Of a DNA stretch of 64,000 bases, positions 31,625 through 43,589 are shown piece by piece. The position numbers and the translations under genes are program-made. Under the pieces are notes generated by a model. The model saw only the letters and a list, made by a program, of their open reading frames with translations, made no database searches and was not told the origin of the DNA. Source of the DNA: Effrenium voratum (lineage: Eukaryota > Sar > Dinophyceae > Suessiales > Symbiodiniaceae); NCBI GenBank assembly GCA_963377175.1, contig CAUJNA010000569.1, positions 1,123,375-1,187,374 on the forward strand, given 5' to 3'. Position 1 is the first letter of the stretch. Each line of letters begins with the position of its first letter.

Positions 31625-31985
31625 AGGATCTGCAAAATGGGCGACGTAGCACATAAAGCGGCATCACAGACACAAGAACCCTGGCGAAAACGTAAACCAC
31701 CTAAAAACAAAACCAGCCCAAAATAAAGGAGGGGCGGCACCTGGGAGCACCGTCCGAGGTCGACAAAACCAGAGAAAAACACTTGGCCCCTTCTGGGGGC
31801 CGGGGAATCCCAGAGTGCACCAACAGACAAGCAAACAAAAAAGCCGGCACGCAGACAAGCAACGGGCAGGCAGGCAGCTAGGAAGAGCCGGCAACGGCCC
31901 AAAAAAGGGAGGGGCCGTGCCTGGGAGGACCGACAAGGATCAGCAAAACGGGCGACATAGCAAATAAAACGGCATCACTGAAAAC
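31625..31985. repeat. Internal duplication with GGGCGACRTAGC and GGGAGSACCG segments
   Basis: AAAATGGGCGACGTAGCACA (31634) recurs as AAAACGGGCGACATAGCAAA (about 31943). CCTGGGAGCACCG (31740) recurs as CCTGGGAGGACCG (31919). The modules are shuffled, not simply tandem. Confidence 0.6.
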
Positions 31986-32289
31986 ACAGAAAAAACATCT
32001 CCTTCACAGCAACAACTCAAAAACACTGGCTGCGGCAATTCACTTTACGGGGTTGTTCCGGGGGGTCGGGAGGTACAGCCACCCGGGGCCGGGGGCTGTG
32101 TAAAACCAGCGCACCAACATCATCATCACCCTCCACCTCCCCCCCTGCACACGCGTACGCGGATCAATCTCTGCGCAACAGCCACGCTCACTCACTCCCC
32201 TCCAAGCACGTGCTCAGGGCATCAAGCTGTCTCTTCTGTTCCCCCCCTGCTATCAAATCCCTCCGGCCATTAATGGGCAAACCTAAAAA

Positions 32290-32680
32290 TTAAGCCAAAA
32301 GAGGGGCCGGCGGCAGCTGATGTTTTGGGTCCTTGAGAAAGCAAAAAACCGCACTGCCTATCGTGTGACCTAATCTTATCCTTGGCAAGTTAACTGAAAC
32401 GGATGTGTCGATGGGTCTAGGTAACGCTGTGAGCGGAGATTTCATGTCTTCGACTTCTCCCCGCACAGGTCGAAATTCCCTCCTCTTGCTGGCAAAAATT
32501 CTGGACAACAATCTGAGCAACTTTTCTAGACTGGACAGCCCACACTCTGGCTACGTTGTCTGCACGCTTCTCAGCTTGCTCCTTCAGGAGGCGCTGAGCT
32601 TCAGCAAGATTCTGTTAAACACCACACTGAAACTCACCACATCTATAAGGCTGTGCTTCGCCGCGCCTGTTCTGGGGCGA
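32290..32680 (-). pseudogene. Coiled-coil-like coding relic, unknown family
   Basis: A minus frame reads QNLAEAQRLLKEQAEKRADN then VARVWAVQSRKVAQIVVQNF, a heptad-like amphipathic helix. From about 32510 a different frame takes over with KRREFRPVRGEVEDMKSPLT and continues to a stop at 32290. This looks like one reading frame broken by a single frameshift. No family is recognised. Confidence 0.3.
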
Positions 32681-32729
32681 AGGATTTGCAGATTTGTTTA
32701 AGCGATTTTGGGCCATCTTGCCACGGAAT

Positions 32730-35270
32730 CAAAAAACGAGCCTTTCTTGGGGCCTGGCAGAACCCCGGATAATGCGGATGATGCAGGGCATGCTGGCGAT
32801 GCGAAATGGGGGGCTGAAGGAAAAATTAAGGGACATGAATTGAAGATATGGGACATGAAGGAAATTGAATGAACACTGAAAAGGCATGAAAGGACATGAA
32901 AGTAATGGCAGGAAAGGATAGGGAATTGAAACAACAGGAGACGCAGGGAAGAAATTCGTGGAAAAGAAGGAAATGAAGGGAACTAATGAGAAATAAATTT
33001 GGAGAATGGCTCTACCATGCGTGTCTGTCGCCCAGCATGTCAAGAATTAGCCGTGCTACCACCACAGCACTGCCGCGCTTCTGCCACACTGTCGCCACGC
33101 AGCCGCCACACTGCCGCCACACCTCCGCCACACTTCCACCACACTACCGCCACACAGTTGCCACACTGCCGCCACACTACCGCCACACTACTGCCAGACT
33201 TCCACCACACTACCGCCACACAGTTGCCAGCAGCCGCCACCCTACCGCCACACTTCCGCCACACTACCGCTACACCGCACTAACTTTCGCCACACTTCCG
33301 CCACGCAGCCGCGACACTACCGCCACGCAACGGTCACACCTCCGCCGCACTACCGCCACACTACTGCCAGACTTCCGCTACGCTAGCGCCACATTACCGC
33401 CGCACTTCCGCCACGCAGCCGCCACACACACTACCGCCACACTTCCGCCGCACTGCCGCCACACTTCTGCTACGCAGCCGCCACGCTTCCGCCACGCTTC
33501 GCCGCCACACTGCCGCCACACTACCGCCGCACTACTGCCACACACACACACCCTTCCGCCACACTAGCGCCGCATTTGCGCTACACTACCGCCACACTAC
33601 CGCCACACAGTTGCCACACTGCCGCCACACTACCGCCAGACTTCCGCCACACTCCCGCCACACTACTGCCACACTTCCGCCACGCAGCCGCCACACACAC
33701 ACTACCGCCATACTAACTTCCACCACACTTTCGCCGCACTACCGCCGCACTGCCTTTACTAACGCCACGCTACCGCTACACGAACGCCACACTTCTGACA
33801 TTTGTTGATACAGAAATGAAGGGGCATGAAAGGAAACGACGGGATGTGCAGCAAACTGAGCTTGGGAAGTGAGGTTGAATGACTGGAACTAAAGAGAAAG
33901 GATTGCAAATTAAGGGGTGTGAGGGAAATGAGGGAGCTGAAGCGAAATACGAAAGTGAAGTTGAATTGTCCGGAATTAAATGGAATTAAGGCAAGGACTG
34001 CAAATCAAGGGAGGTGAAGAAGGGAACAGTTTTTGGAAGAGACAGGGCCAGGGCAGTGTGCCCGGTGGCCTGCCGTGTCGCGTCAGCGTATAAATCCGGC
34101 CGGCAGCGCAGAACTTTTGCACTTTGCCACGCCTGCCATGATTTGCGCATTTGTTTACGCAATTCTTGACGACTCTTGTAGCATCCTTGGGGTCAAAGAA
34201 CAAGCACTCTTTGGGGGGTGCTGATAGGGGACAACATCCCCGCATCTCCTGCATCATCCGCATCCATGGCAGAAATTGATGCGGATGATGCAGGTGATGC
34301 GGGGGATGGATGTTCTCCACCCCGGTAAAGGGACGTGTCGGGAAATGAAAGAAAGATGGGAACAGGTGGAAATTTCTGGGGTGAAATGAAAGAAATGAGG
34401 GTGGAAAATTGTTGAAAATTTCATTGCTGGACAATGGATGGGCAATCATGGAATGTGGGGAAGGAGGGAAATGGGTGGGGAACATACGCAAAATGTGTGG
34501 ATATGTGATGCACTGGATGGAAAAATGCGCAGGGGCATGAAGGGAAAACCGATGCGAAATGGATGTGACATGGGTGGCTGGGTGGGTGTTCCGGCGGCCG
34601 ACTGTGTCGGCCACCGGACGTGACCGCACAGACACCTACCTTCAGGTATAAGCCATGCCGCCGACCGTGCAAGGACCATGAGCACACGTCTTGCGCTGTG
34701 CCTGCCGGCAAGGAGCGAAGGGTTTGCGTTGTGTGGGCAATTTTCAATAATTCTGTAGCATCTCCACCCAAATTGATGGAACGAGTGTTTTTTGGGGGGT
34801 GCCTGGTACTGGACAGCACCGCCAGCATTGCCAGCTGATGCGGATGATGCGCTGGCCATGCAAAAATGCATGGAAATTAAGGGGAAAAGGGGTGCACAGA
34901 AGAAAACTTAATGGAAATGAAGGGACATGGAGAATGCACTAGAGGAAAACGAAAATGAAAGGAAAATGCAGGGACATGGAGGAACATGAAGGGAACGAAA
35001 TGGAGCAAGAATGAAGGGAAGTGCAGGAAACTGACGTGAAGCGGGGCTGCAAGAACGGGAACTAAAGAGAAGAAAGAGAAAGGACTGCAAAGGCAGGGGC
35101 ATGAAGGGACGGGAGGAGCTAAACGGAAATGAAGCGAAATGAATGGAAGCTAAACGCAAGGAAACCGTCGGAAATGCAAGGAAGAGCATGAAACTGACTT
35201 GAAAAGGAATTGAGGACGGAAAGGGCTGCAAATGGAGGGAACTGAAAGGACTGATGGGAACTGTCTTTGA
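32730..35270. repeat. Composite repeat: purine-rich GGGACATGAA blocks with a recurring TTTTTGGGGGGTGC module
   Basis: A module with ACGAG/AAGCAC, TCTTTGGGG, GGTGCTG and GATGCGGATGATGC occurs near 32738, 34188 and 34778. It is preceded in the latter two by a GTGTCGGCCACCGG or GTGTCGCGTCAGCG segment, which recurs near 35300. Between modules are GGAAATGAAGGGACATGAA purine-rich stretches. The open minus frames (Phe/Pro/Ser/His-rich) are composition artefacts. Confidence 0.65.
33055..33800 (+). repeat. CCGCCACACTA satellite
   Basis: About 60 imperfect CCGCCACACTA/CCGCCACACTTC units sit inside the composite repeat. Confidence 0.95.
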
Positions 35271-35384
35271 GAGACCGAAGGGAAAGGCAGGGCGCTCAGT
35301 GGCCGCCTGCATCGCGTCAGCGCGCCATCCGGCCGCGGCCGCCTGTGTCGGATCCTCTTATTCCTTCGCGCACCCACATGCGCG

Positions 35385-35540
35385 CGTGCGTGCACGTCCG
35401 TGCGTGCGTGCACACGCGTGCGTGCGTGAACGCGCGTGCGTGCGTGCGTGCGTGCGTGCACGAGAGCTTGTGAGCGCGCGGGCGCGGGCGGGTGGGCGTG
35501 CGCGCGCGCTCGTGCGTGCGCGCGTGCGTGCGTTCTGATC
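35385..35540. repeat. GTGCGTGC simple repeat
   Basis: GCGTGCGTGC tracts with GCACACGCG variants. Confidence 0.9.
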
Positions 35541-35544
35541 CAAC

Positions 35545-35660
35545 CCATCCATCCATCCATCCATCCATCCATCCACCCACCCACCCACCCATCCATCCAT
35601 CCATCCATCCCTCTTTCCATGCATCCATCTGTCCATCCGTCCATTCACCCATCCATAGCT
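35545..35660. repeat. CATC tetranucleotide repeat
   Basis: Runs of CCATCCAT interrupted by ACCCACCC. Similar tracts lie at 48778 and 56040. Confidence 0.9.
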
Positions 35661-35984
35661 CTTTATCATAGTTACCAAGTCTCAGTGTTCCAGGCAATCG
35701 TGTCGCCAAACTCCTCTCCGGCTTCCTCGCGCATTAACAGCAAGTGGCTTGAGGCTTTCTTGAGTTTGTTTGTCGATTCACTTTCTCAGCTTGCTCAGCA
35801 AATTGAGCAGCGAAGATGAAACAAAGATTCGTTTTGTGCAAGGGCTGATCGTTTCCAGCGGGGAACACGCTGCAAACCAGAAGGGAACTGAACGCAGTGA
35901 GCAACTTGGTTTCAAGCTGTAACCTTGAATGGTAGTGCAACTGCGGCAGCTGCGCGACTTTGACACTCATGACCACCCGGCTGC

Positions 35985-36215
35985 CTGGACCTCGTCGGAT
36001 CATCGGATCAGCGGATCATCGGATCATTGGACCACGAATTCAGAATCATCAGGCCGGGGGCCGTCGGATCATTGGATCAGTCCAGCGGACGCATCATCGA
36101 ACCAGCGGACCATCAGATCATCAGATTGTTGGGCCTCATGGGATCAAGTATTGGAAGCGGACCAGCGGATCAGCGGATCAGCGGACCAGCAGACCAGCAG
36201 ACCACAGGTCGGTGG
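35985..36215 (+). repeat. GGATCAGCGGATCATC repeat, locus 1
   Basis: Degenerate 8-9-bp units GGATCATC, GGATCAGC, GGACCAGC. The same family is at 40370-40570. Confidence 0.85.
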
Positions 36216-36942
36216 CTAGAACAACTGCCAATTTGGGAGGACTGCCACCAGCCTCACGGCAAGGCGGTGGGACATGAATACAGCAATGACAGCACTTCCA
36301 GCACTCAGAGACAGAAGCCGGCGCGTGTTGCACAACTAGGTTGTTCACTGCTGCGTTCACACTGGGGCTGCTCAAGACCCGCAACTGATCAAGCGCTTGG
36401 GGCTGCGGCAGCTGTGGTGCCTTAGGGCCTGGGCTTCGCCTTCCTCGCCCAAGGCAATGGCTTTGAGCGCTTGCCAAGTGTGAAAGAACGCCCAGGACGC
36501 ATAAGCCGCCTTGAGCCGTTTGGCACAAAGACAAGGGCAGGGGCCCGCCAGAGCACCTGGATCGATGTTGTCCCGTGGAGTGTGTCAGTGCGTGAGTGCG
36601 TGTTGTTGGAACTGCACGTGTCTTTTCGGAACAGCAAGTTTGGTCGAGAACCGCTCTGACTAAGCCGATGCCAGGGTGTTAGATAGAACCAATTTTGGCC
36701 ATAGAGTCGTCCGCATTTCCCTCATGTCAATCCGGAACTACATATATAGCAGAAATTTTGCCCAGCTTGCTGCAACTGCAACTATAGCAGTTGCAAAAGC
36801 TCTCGCAGGTGCGCCGTATACGACTGAAAAAAGAGGCCGCAAGACCGCCGGCCCGCCACGACCTGTGCTGGAAAGAATGACTCCCAGCCCCGGAGCGGGT
36901 GCGATCCCGAGAAAAACCTGAACGGTAAATTCTCGGGGCGTC

Positions 36943-37269
36943 ATGCCCAAGCCGATGAAGGAGCACAAGAGCCGGGTGATGTTTGCCTGGAGGGCGAAGG
37001 CAAGGATGAAGAAGAAGCAGAAGCCGAACGGTTACAAACTCATCTTTGATGCGCTCATCTTTGACGCGCTCGCCGGAATCGAGAAGGAAGTGATCATCCG
37101 CAAGACTGCGGCGTTAAAAAGGGGGGACGGAGCCAATCGCGTGCGCCCCGAGGAGCAACCTACATTGGTGCAAAAGCCGTTCCCCCTACAGAGGGACTTC
37201 ATGAGAAGGATGAAGAAAAGGCAGCGTGAGGAGATGCAGCAGCAGCCGCAACAGGGATCAGAGGTTTGA
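36943..37269 (+). pseudogene. Lys/Arg-rich coding relic, part 1
   Basis: A 108-codon plus frame starting with ATG reads KSRVMFAWRAKARMKKKQKP, then LIFDALAGIEKEVIIRKTAA and DFMRRMKKRQREEMQQQPQQ. It is strongly basic and helix-forming. It stops at TGA (37267-37269), but plausible coding continues in other plus frames to about 38008 (see the next entry). No family is recognised; a DNA- or RNA-binding protein is only a guess from composition. It could be a gene with unseen introns. Confidence 0.35.
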
Positions 37270-38008
37270 GGAGCTGTTGAAGAAATAGGTGGCGAGAAAG
37301 CGGCAGCAGAGGAGACTGAGGAGTTTCAGACCCTCTCAATTGCCCAGTTGGTTTGGGGAACAGCCCGCAAGACCGGAGAGAGACTGGAAGAAGATGGTCC
37401 GAAATGGCAGCTTCTTCGATAAGAAGACCGGGGAGAAGAGAGACAAGAAAGCGAGGAGCACGGCAAGCAGCAGTGTCGTACCAAGAGACGGTTGTTCGCA
37501 TCCCCGTTTCTCCAAGATGATTATCTTGGCACTGAGCGAGCTGCAAGCGGAGAGCCAAGGCCAAGCGCTGGGCGAAGAGGAGAGAGTTTGAAGAGCTGGG
37601 CATCGACGAGGCGATGTTCCTGTTCGGCGAGGAGAGGAACACGTTTGATGACCGCCGTGAGATGCGCCTTGAGCGCAAATGCCGTCAAAGGCAAAGAAGA
37701 GCAGAAAGAAGTTCAAGCTGAACAAGTTGGACGCCGAGCTCAAGAGCAAGTTCACCGACCGCGGAGGATCCGATGAAGTCGAGTGTGAGCCAGGAGGCCT
37801 GCAACATCCTGAGTCCAACGAGGTGCGGAAGTACAAGCGGGGCTCGCCCATCCCGATCCGGCGGGTTGGAGTTCTGGTGACACATGTCAACTTGAAGGAA
37901 CACCTGCACAAGGCAAGCAGGCAAAGCGGGTTGTTCAAACATTTAAATGATCGAGAAACGAAGGGGAAGCTTCGCTCGCTCGAAAGAGGCGCTGCCGGCC
38001 GCACCTGA
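37270..38008 (+). pseudogene. Lys/Arg-rich coding relic, parts 2-4
   Basis: Successive protein-like stretches shift between plus frames: RPERDWKKMVRNGSFFDKKT near 37370, FEELGIDEAMFLFGEERNTF near 37590, and AKKSRKKFKLNKLDAELKSK near 37690, which runs open to 38008. Charged composition matches part 1, so I read them as one frameshifted gene. The long opposing minus frame (37336-38121, Ser/Leu/Phe-rich) is probably its antisense shadow. Confidence 0.3.
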
Positions 38009-38329
38009 AGGTAGTGGATAATCTTCTGGAAGATCTTCGTGCGGCTGCGTCGAACTTCTCTCTCCAAAGCCCCTCTCCTTTGTGGCGGCACGGCGGCCCG
38101 GGCTGCAGATCCAAACTGCAAGAGTTAGTCGTACGTCTCATCAAGGTTTCCCAGAACACCAAACCATTGCCTTCTGCCACAAGCTTGGGTCACCCAGGAA
38201 GATGGCCAGAACTCTTCAACTTCACCTGCTTGAAGTCAGTAGCACACCGGTGGAACCTCCTTTCAGGAGTTGCTGGCGATCGCAGCCGACAACACAGTGC
38301 CCTTCAGCCACAAACATGAACAGCGCACG

Positions 38330-39055
38330 TCAACAGTACAAGTTTTACTGCCTTTGCCTACCACTGCTCGTACGCCGCGCCTGCTCTGCTCCCATGAGCA
38401 AGCTCCATTGGTGAGGGGACACATCAACGCGAGCACGCTGAGTGTTCAGGAACTCATGCTGCGCCGCCCGCGCAGCCCAATTTTGACACAACTGGTTCCC
38501 GAACTGGGTGAGTAAGCGCGGAGGGTCCCACAATTTGTAGTGAAAGCCGCCCTTCTGTTCTTGGCAACCCCATCCATCACGAGAACGTCGCAACGCATGC
38601 CCGCCGCGCGCGCCTTGTCAGCGCCTCCACTGTGAACTTGTCAGCGCCTCCACTGTGAACGCTGCTTGGAAGGCTGGCAACACTGGCTCCGGAAGCTCTT
38701 CCATGTTCTTGCGCAAGTCGATGGAGGGCAAAGCAGCAGCACAAGCTTGACAGCGTAGGTCCTGCGCAAGAAGCGCCATTTGAACCAGCCCTTGCCGATC
38801 AAGAGACGGAGTCTTGCAGTTGGCAGAAGGTCTTCTTGCCCGCGTTCGCGCGCCTGCCCCCGAACCACATCGCTCTCGCACACGAAACCCGCGCGACGCC
38901 GCACCAGTCGGGAATGGAGCCAAGCCGTGGAGAAGCCAAACGACGAAGTGATCATCAACATCGGAGTTCAGTCGGGCAGCCGATGAAAACACGCTTGCCC
39001 GACTCAACCCTGCTGCGCTTGCGACAACTCTTCTTGCGACATCGCGCTGGAACAT
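38330..39055 (-). pseudogene. Transposase-like relic (possible KDZ/Cys-rich type)
   Basis: A minus frame reads CQACAAALPSIDLRKNMEEL then PEPVLPAFQAAFTVEALTS. After a shift another frame reads RCDVLVMDGVAKNRRAAFTT near 38545-38605. The block VMDGxxKNRR recalls the first catalytic-Asp region of Cys-rich KDZ-like transposases common in protists, with Val where Asn is usual. A 23-bp tandem duplication at 38622-38667 breaks the frame between the halves. The family name is inference only. Confidence 0.3.
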
Positions 39056-39132
39056 GGTCTTTGCTGATGGGCCCTAAAGTGTGCGCAGTGACAGTTTTTG
39101 TCTACAAGGAGTTTGGATGACTGCGATGACCA

Positions 39133-39363
39133 GTGCTTGCGAGGAGCGCCCGCTTTCTCCATCTGAGCGGCGACGAGTTGCACGCGGACAAGATCCCAGA
39201 CGATGCCACCCTCCCTGCTCAGGACAACAACCAGTTGAGGGCGTTATGTGACCTCACGCTACGCGAGCTTGTTGATGCCATAAAGGTAGCTGTTGAGAAA
39301 AAGAAGGAGGCTGCTGCCAAGCCCTCGGCTGCAAAGCGGCGAAAGAGGAGTGTCGAGTTGTGA
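39133..39363 (+). CDS. Hypothetical basic C-terminal fragment
   Basis: A 76-codon plus frame reads DNNQLRALCDLTLRELVDAI and ends with KKKEAAAKPSAAKRRKRSVE then Leu and a stop. The tail resembles a nuclear localisation signal. It looks like the end of a nuclear protein. No family is recognised, and upstream plus-strand coding is interrupted. Confidence 0.3.
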   Translation: MLARSARFLHLSGDELHADKIPDDATLPAQDNNQLRALCDLTLRELVDAIKVAVEKKKEAAAKPSAAKRRKRSVEL

Positions 39364-39399
39364 ACATAGGCGAATTCTGTTTTCTGCGCAGAGGAAGAA

Positions 39400-39920
39400 A
39401 ACTCTCGCGCGAGTGCCGCAATTTTGCTTCAAGGTTGCGCTGATGCACGGCGTCCCAAACCCGCGAACAGGTCTTTTGTTTGAGAATGTTAACTGATCCT
39501 GGCCCAGCCCTGATTTTCAACCGACTAGCTCCAAATTCCGGCGCCGCCCTGGAGGACATTGAAGTGGTCAGCCACCGTGCAAGGCAACAGTCGCATAGAG
39601 CTTCGAGGCGGCGAAGGAAGATCTGCCTCGGTCTCCGAAGGTTCCGTGAGCAAGGCTTTGCGAGATGCGTATTTCAACCAGGCTGGGCAGGCACGGCAAA
39701 GGCCACGAAAGAAGCGTCCTGCCAACTTTAGTCCTTTCAGACTCTGCCCCCGAAGACTTGCAGGCAGTCCCTTGCGGTAGCGCAAGGAAAGTGGGCCCGA
39801 CGTGACGCTGGCGAAAACTGCTGGCATCCTGCGTGTCTGCCTCTCATCCGGAGTCATCGCGCTCATGCAGGAGATCTATGGTAGCGAGTCCTTGGCTTAA
39901 AATATTTTGCCTGGCTCCGC
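39400..39920 (+). pseudogene. Frameshifted coding relic, unknown family
   Basis: Protein-like stretches pass through three plus frames in order: VPQFCFKVALMHGVPNPRTG near 39415, DPGPALIFNRLAPNSGAALE near 39495, GSVSKALRDAYFNQAGQARQ near 39645 and TAGILRVCLSSGVIALMQEI near 39820. It may be further pieces of the 39.1-kb frame. No family is assigned. Confidence 0.3.
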
Positions 39921-40369
39921 CTAAGTCAGCCGCGCCGGCTGTCCTCTTGATTCATGATGACAGCTGCCACCTCTTCAAGCACTGTTTGAAGAGGCTGCCG
40001 CCTCCATACCCGTCCCGCATGAGCAATCACACTGACTTGTTTTGGCCGGAGACTTGCCATCCCGATTTGCCCGGGCACGCAGAGCGTCTGAAAGAAATCA
40101 GAACTTCTGTGTGCGACTTCACATTCACGTAGCGTTCGGCCTACCACCACCAAACCTATATGAGGCGCTTCGGCTTTCTGTTCTTCCTACAGGATGGCCT
40201 ACGACGGACACTGCGTGAAAAGGCCCCTTGCGTCTGCAAAGTCTTCAGTGGTAGTTTGGGTTGCCGCCAAAGCTGTAAAAGCCAGCATGTAGAGAGCTGT
40301 TGCGCGCTCCGGTCCTTACCAACCTGCTGCTGAGGCGCTGCGCCAGACCAGTGGGCCAGAAAGGGACCG

Positions 40370-40570
40370 CGGCAGATCAGCGAACATCGGACCAGCGGGC
40401 CATCGGATCATCGCATTGGATCATCGGATCACCGGACAGCGGATCATTGGATCACTGGATGGATGGACCAAACAGCGAGCGGGCCAGCAGGCCATCGGAG
40501 CATTGGCGTCGGACCAGCGGACCAGCGGATCAGCGACCCGTCGGATCATCGGACCGGCGGGCCGGCAGAC
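40370..40570 (+). repeat. GGATCAGCGGATCATC repeat, locus 2
   Basis: Same degenerate unit family and orientation as 35985-36215, 4.3 kb away. Confidence 0.85.
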
Positions 40571-40739
40571 GACTTTGAAAGAGTCCATTGCAACCCTGTT
40601 CGAGCCCCAGCCCCCCATAGGTTGCACCACCAGACTAGGTTCAAACACAAACCGGCCCAACTGGTTGCGCAAGTATGCAGCTGCTGAACACATGAACAAC
40701 GGCGCAAGACCAACTCTTGGCTCTTGGACACATGCTCAG

Positions 40740-41550
40740 GCCTAGCGATGCCAGCTGGAAGGTGGAGCGGGGATCACTAATCAGTTTGCACTCGACCCAA
40801 AAAGCGCCTGGAAACAAGCAAGCGCTTGCAACTTGTTGACAGACACCGGAGGTGGAGGTTTCAAAAGGTATCATCCACGCTTAAGGGCATGACAGACCTA
40901 CACAATGGCTGATGAATCCTACCGGAACCGTTTCCTACACGGGCCACAGAAGCTTGTCGTCTGCCTCGTACATCATGGAATGACACGCAACGACTAAAGC
41001 CACAACGCCTACAGGATTGCGAGCAGTGAGTCACTCTGTTTCCCAAACAACGAGTGCTGGGTTGGCACATCCATCAAACAAACCTGGGCTCACACGGCAT
41101 CAAAGCTTATCTGTCCCTTGCGGATTGCCTGGTGGTCAACCTCGAATGCATTGTTGTGATTTGGCCGTGTGAAGCCCGCTACGGGCAACTGGGAGGGCCC
41201 AACTCGGTTTTCGACATGGCAGGGTACCTTTAGCAATCATGTGTCGCAACCTGCCCTTGCCATAAATGGCGGAGGTCCGGCCTGTAGGAGGCACAAGGCC
41301 CGGGCCCACTGCCGCGCGCCAGACAGGGCCTTGTGAGAGGGTTGCTCAGCGAACGTTAAACTTTATGCCAGGATTCCGTACAAACGGCTTCCTCCAATAA
41401 ACTTGCACGCTTCCACAGCAACTCTCGCTCGCAACCACCAAACGCTTGCTCGGGCCCAAGATAATATGGGCTCGGTCGCCGGCCTTGAAAAGGCCCACGA
41501 ACCTGCCCCTGGACGGCCGCTCCGGCTGGCCCAGGAACCTCAAAAAGAAC
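40740..41550. other. No supported gene
   Basis: Short frames only, none with a recognisable domain. Confidence 0.4.
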
Positions 41551-41780
41551 ATAACACAACAAAAACAAACACAGCAAAGGAACCACTAAACACATAAACA
41601 CACAAGCAAACAAGCAAAGCAACACAGAAACAAGCGAGCTAACAAACAAAAAACAGAAAGACAGACAAACAGGCAGAGCGGCAGACAAGCAGACACACAT
41701 ACAAACAGACCCGCGCACACACACACACACGCACAAACAAACCGACAGACCAAACGAAAAGACAGACAAACGAAAGATGT
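41550..41780. repeat. ACAAACAAAC / ACAGACAAAC simple repeat
   Basis: A-rich tetranucleotide-like repeats with a short CACACA tract. Confidence 0.85.
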
Positions 41781-41849
41781 TTAGATGGAACTTCCGTGGT
41801 ACGGCAACTAGTTTAAAACTTGTTCTCTGAGACAGGTGGCAAGAGAAGG

Positions 41850-42092
41850 GTAAGCGCCCGCGGAAAAATCGTGCGTGTGCGGCTTGTGGCGGGGAAAAAA
41901 AAGATCTGCCAAAAGACTGCTACCCGCCGCGTGTTTCGGTGTTTGGAGACGCAGGAAAGTTAGCCTGGTCGCGGCGCCTCGTTCGGAGCACTCTTGGAGC
42001 GCTCTCCTGGACGATTGGCACAAACCAGCGCACTTCTCGCAGAAGTACTTTGCATGGTGGGCGTGGCGTAACACCTTCGCTAGGTCAGGCAC
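41850..42092 (-). pseudogene. Possible zinc-ribbon relic
   Basis: A minus frame reads AKYFCEKCAGLCQSSRRALQ then ECSERGAATRL and FLRLQTPKHA. The CxxC...C arrangement followed by a short basic helix recalls Cys-rich ribbons beside dinoflagellate reverse-transcriptase proteins. Only one cysteine pair is clear, so this is tentative. Confidence 0.25.
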
Positions 42093-42229
42093 AGATATCG
42101 TGACGGCCGAGGCACTTTCGTACTGTCACGTGTAGATTACGTGGCAGGCACAGCAGCTTCGCAAGGTCACAGGTAGAGGCTGCGCGGTCTGCGTGCAGAT
42201 TTCGTGGCGGTCAAGCTCCGGCTTCGTGG

Positions 42230-42880
42230 CAGCGCCTCTATGCGCCTCACTCTGCCCTGCACACGCTGCTATGTGTTGAACTGTCAATTCTGCGCATGCC
42301 TCTACGCCGCTAACTGTCCTATTTTCCCTGTGTGCGCATCTATGCGCTTCACCCTGTACTTGCCCTACGCATGTGACTGTCTACTTTCCCTACGCGTGCC
42401 TCCATACATTTTACTGTCTACTTTCCATGCGCGTGCCTGTATGCATTTCATTGTCTACTTTCCCTGCGCATGCCTCTATTCGCTTTATTATCTACTTTCC
42501 CTGTGCATGCATCTATGCATTTCACTCTACGCTTGCCCTATGCATGTTTTTATGTGTTTTACTGTCTACTTTTCCTGCACATGTTTCTTTGCATCACACT
42601 GTCTACTTTCCCTGTGATGCCTCTATGCATTTCACTGTGCGCACCCCCCACGCATGCCTCTATGCATTTTACTCTGTACTTGCCCTATACATCACGCATG
42701 CTTCTATGCATTTCATTGTCTACTCTGCGCGTGCCTCTCTGCATTTCACTCTTTACTTCCCTACGCATGCCTCCATGCATTTTACTGTCTACTTTCCACG
42801 CGCATGCCTCTATGCGTTTCGCTGCGTGCTTTCCCTACGCAGGCATCTATGCGCATCGATGCTTTTCCGCGTTTTGCGTA
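42230..42880 (+). repeat. About 36-bp array, CTCTATGCATTTCACTGTC
   Basis: About 17 units of GCCTCTATGCATTTCACTGT then CTACTTTCCCTACGCAT. Open plus frames (Cys/Leu/Phe/Tyr-rich) are repeat products. Confidence 0.9.
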
Positions 42881-43589
42881 ATTCGCTCGTGGCTCTCTTC
42901 TGCACGTCGCCGGAACGAGCACACCGCAAGCGAACCCGCGCAAGTGCGTTCCAGGCAGCGCTGTGCGCATGCCTGCCAAATGGTAAGCACACCTGCTCGC
43001 GCATGTTAAGCACACATGGTCACGCAAACCCCACGCCCGCCTGAGAAACACACAGTCTTTTGTAGGGATCTTTCGGGGAGTTGTTAAGAGCCCCTGTCTA
43101 ATGTTTCAAAAAGCAAAGCAGAGTTTGAGCCTCGAACTCTTGCGAAGCCAAGCTGGACCTGGACATCCAGCTGCGGGCACTGTGGGCGAATCCGCGTTAA
43201 GTTTTGGCGCGGTAGCGCGTGAAAATTACAGGCAGGAACACATCAGGAGGGGTCCGCTTAGACACTGGCAAGATGAGGCTCCATTCATGGACACGCCAAG
43301 GCCAGCCTGCTCACGCCAGCCAGAGGCCCGAGCCCAAGTCGGGAGTTCCATACTGCATCACTGCGGCGAGTGTGTCTGCACAGGGCACGCGGTGCTCAAT
43401 GTGTATGGTCACATGAGAGCTCCATCTCATCGTCCTACGAGAGGAAACATGGCAGTGCTCGATCCCACATATTTACATCCGTTAAAACAAGAAGTGTAAA
43501 GCTCGTAAAGCTCGAAACGAATTACAAGCAAAAGGAAAAGCAATCAATAGCAAAGCTTACACGACGGCCACAGTTTCTGCAAAGCACGC

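Noticed and set aside
37336..38121. 261-codon Ser/Leu/Phe-rich minus frame
   Set aside because: It lies opposite a Lys/Arg-rich plus-strand relic, and its composition is what the antisense of such DNA gives.
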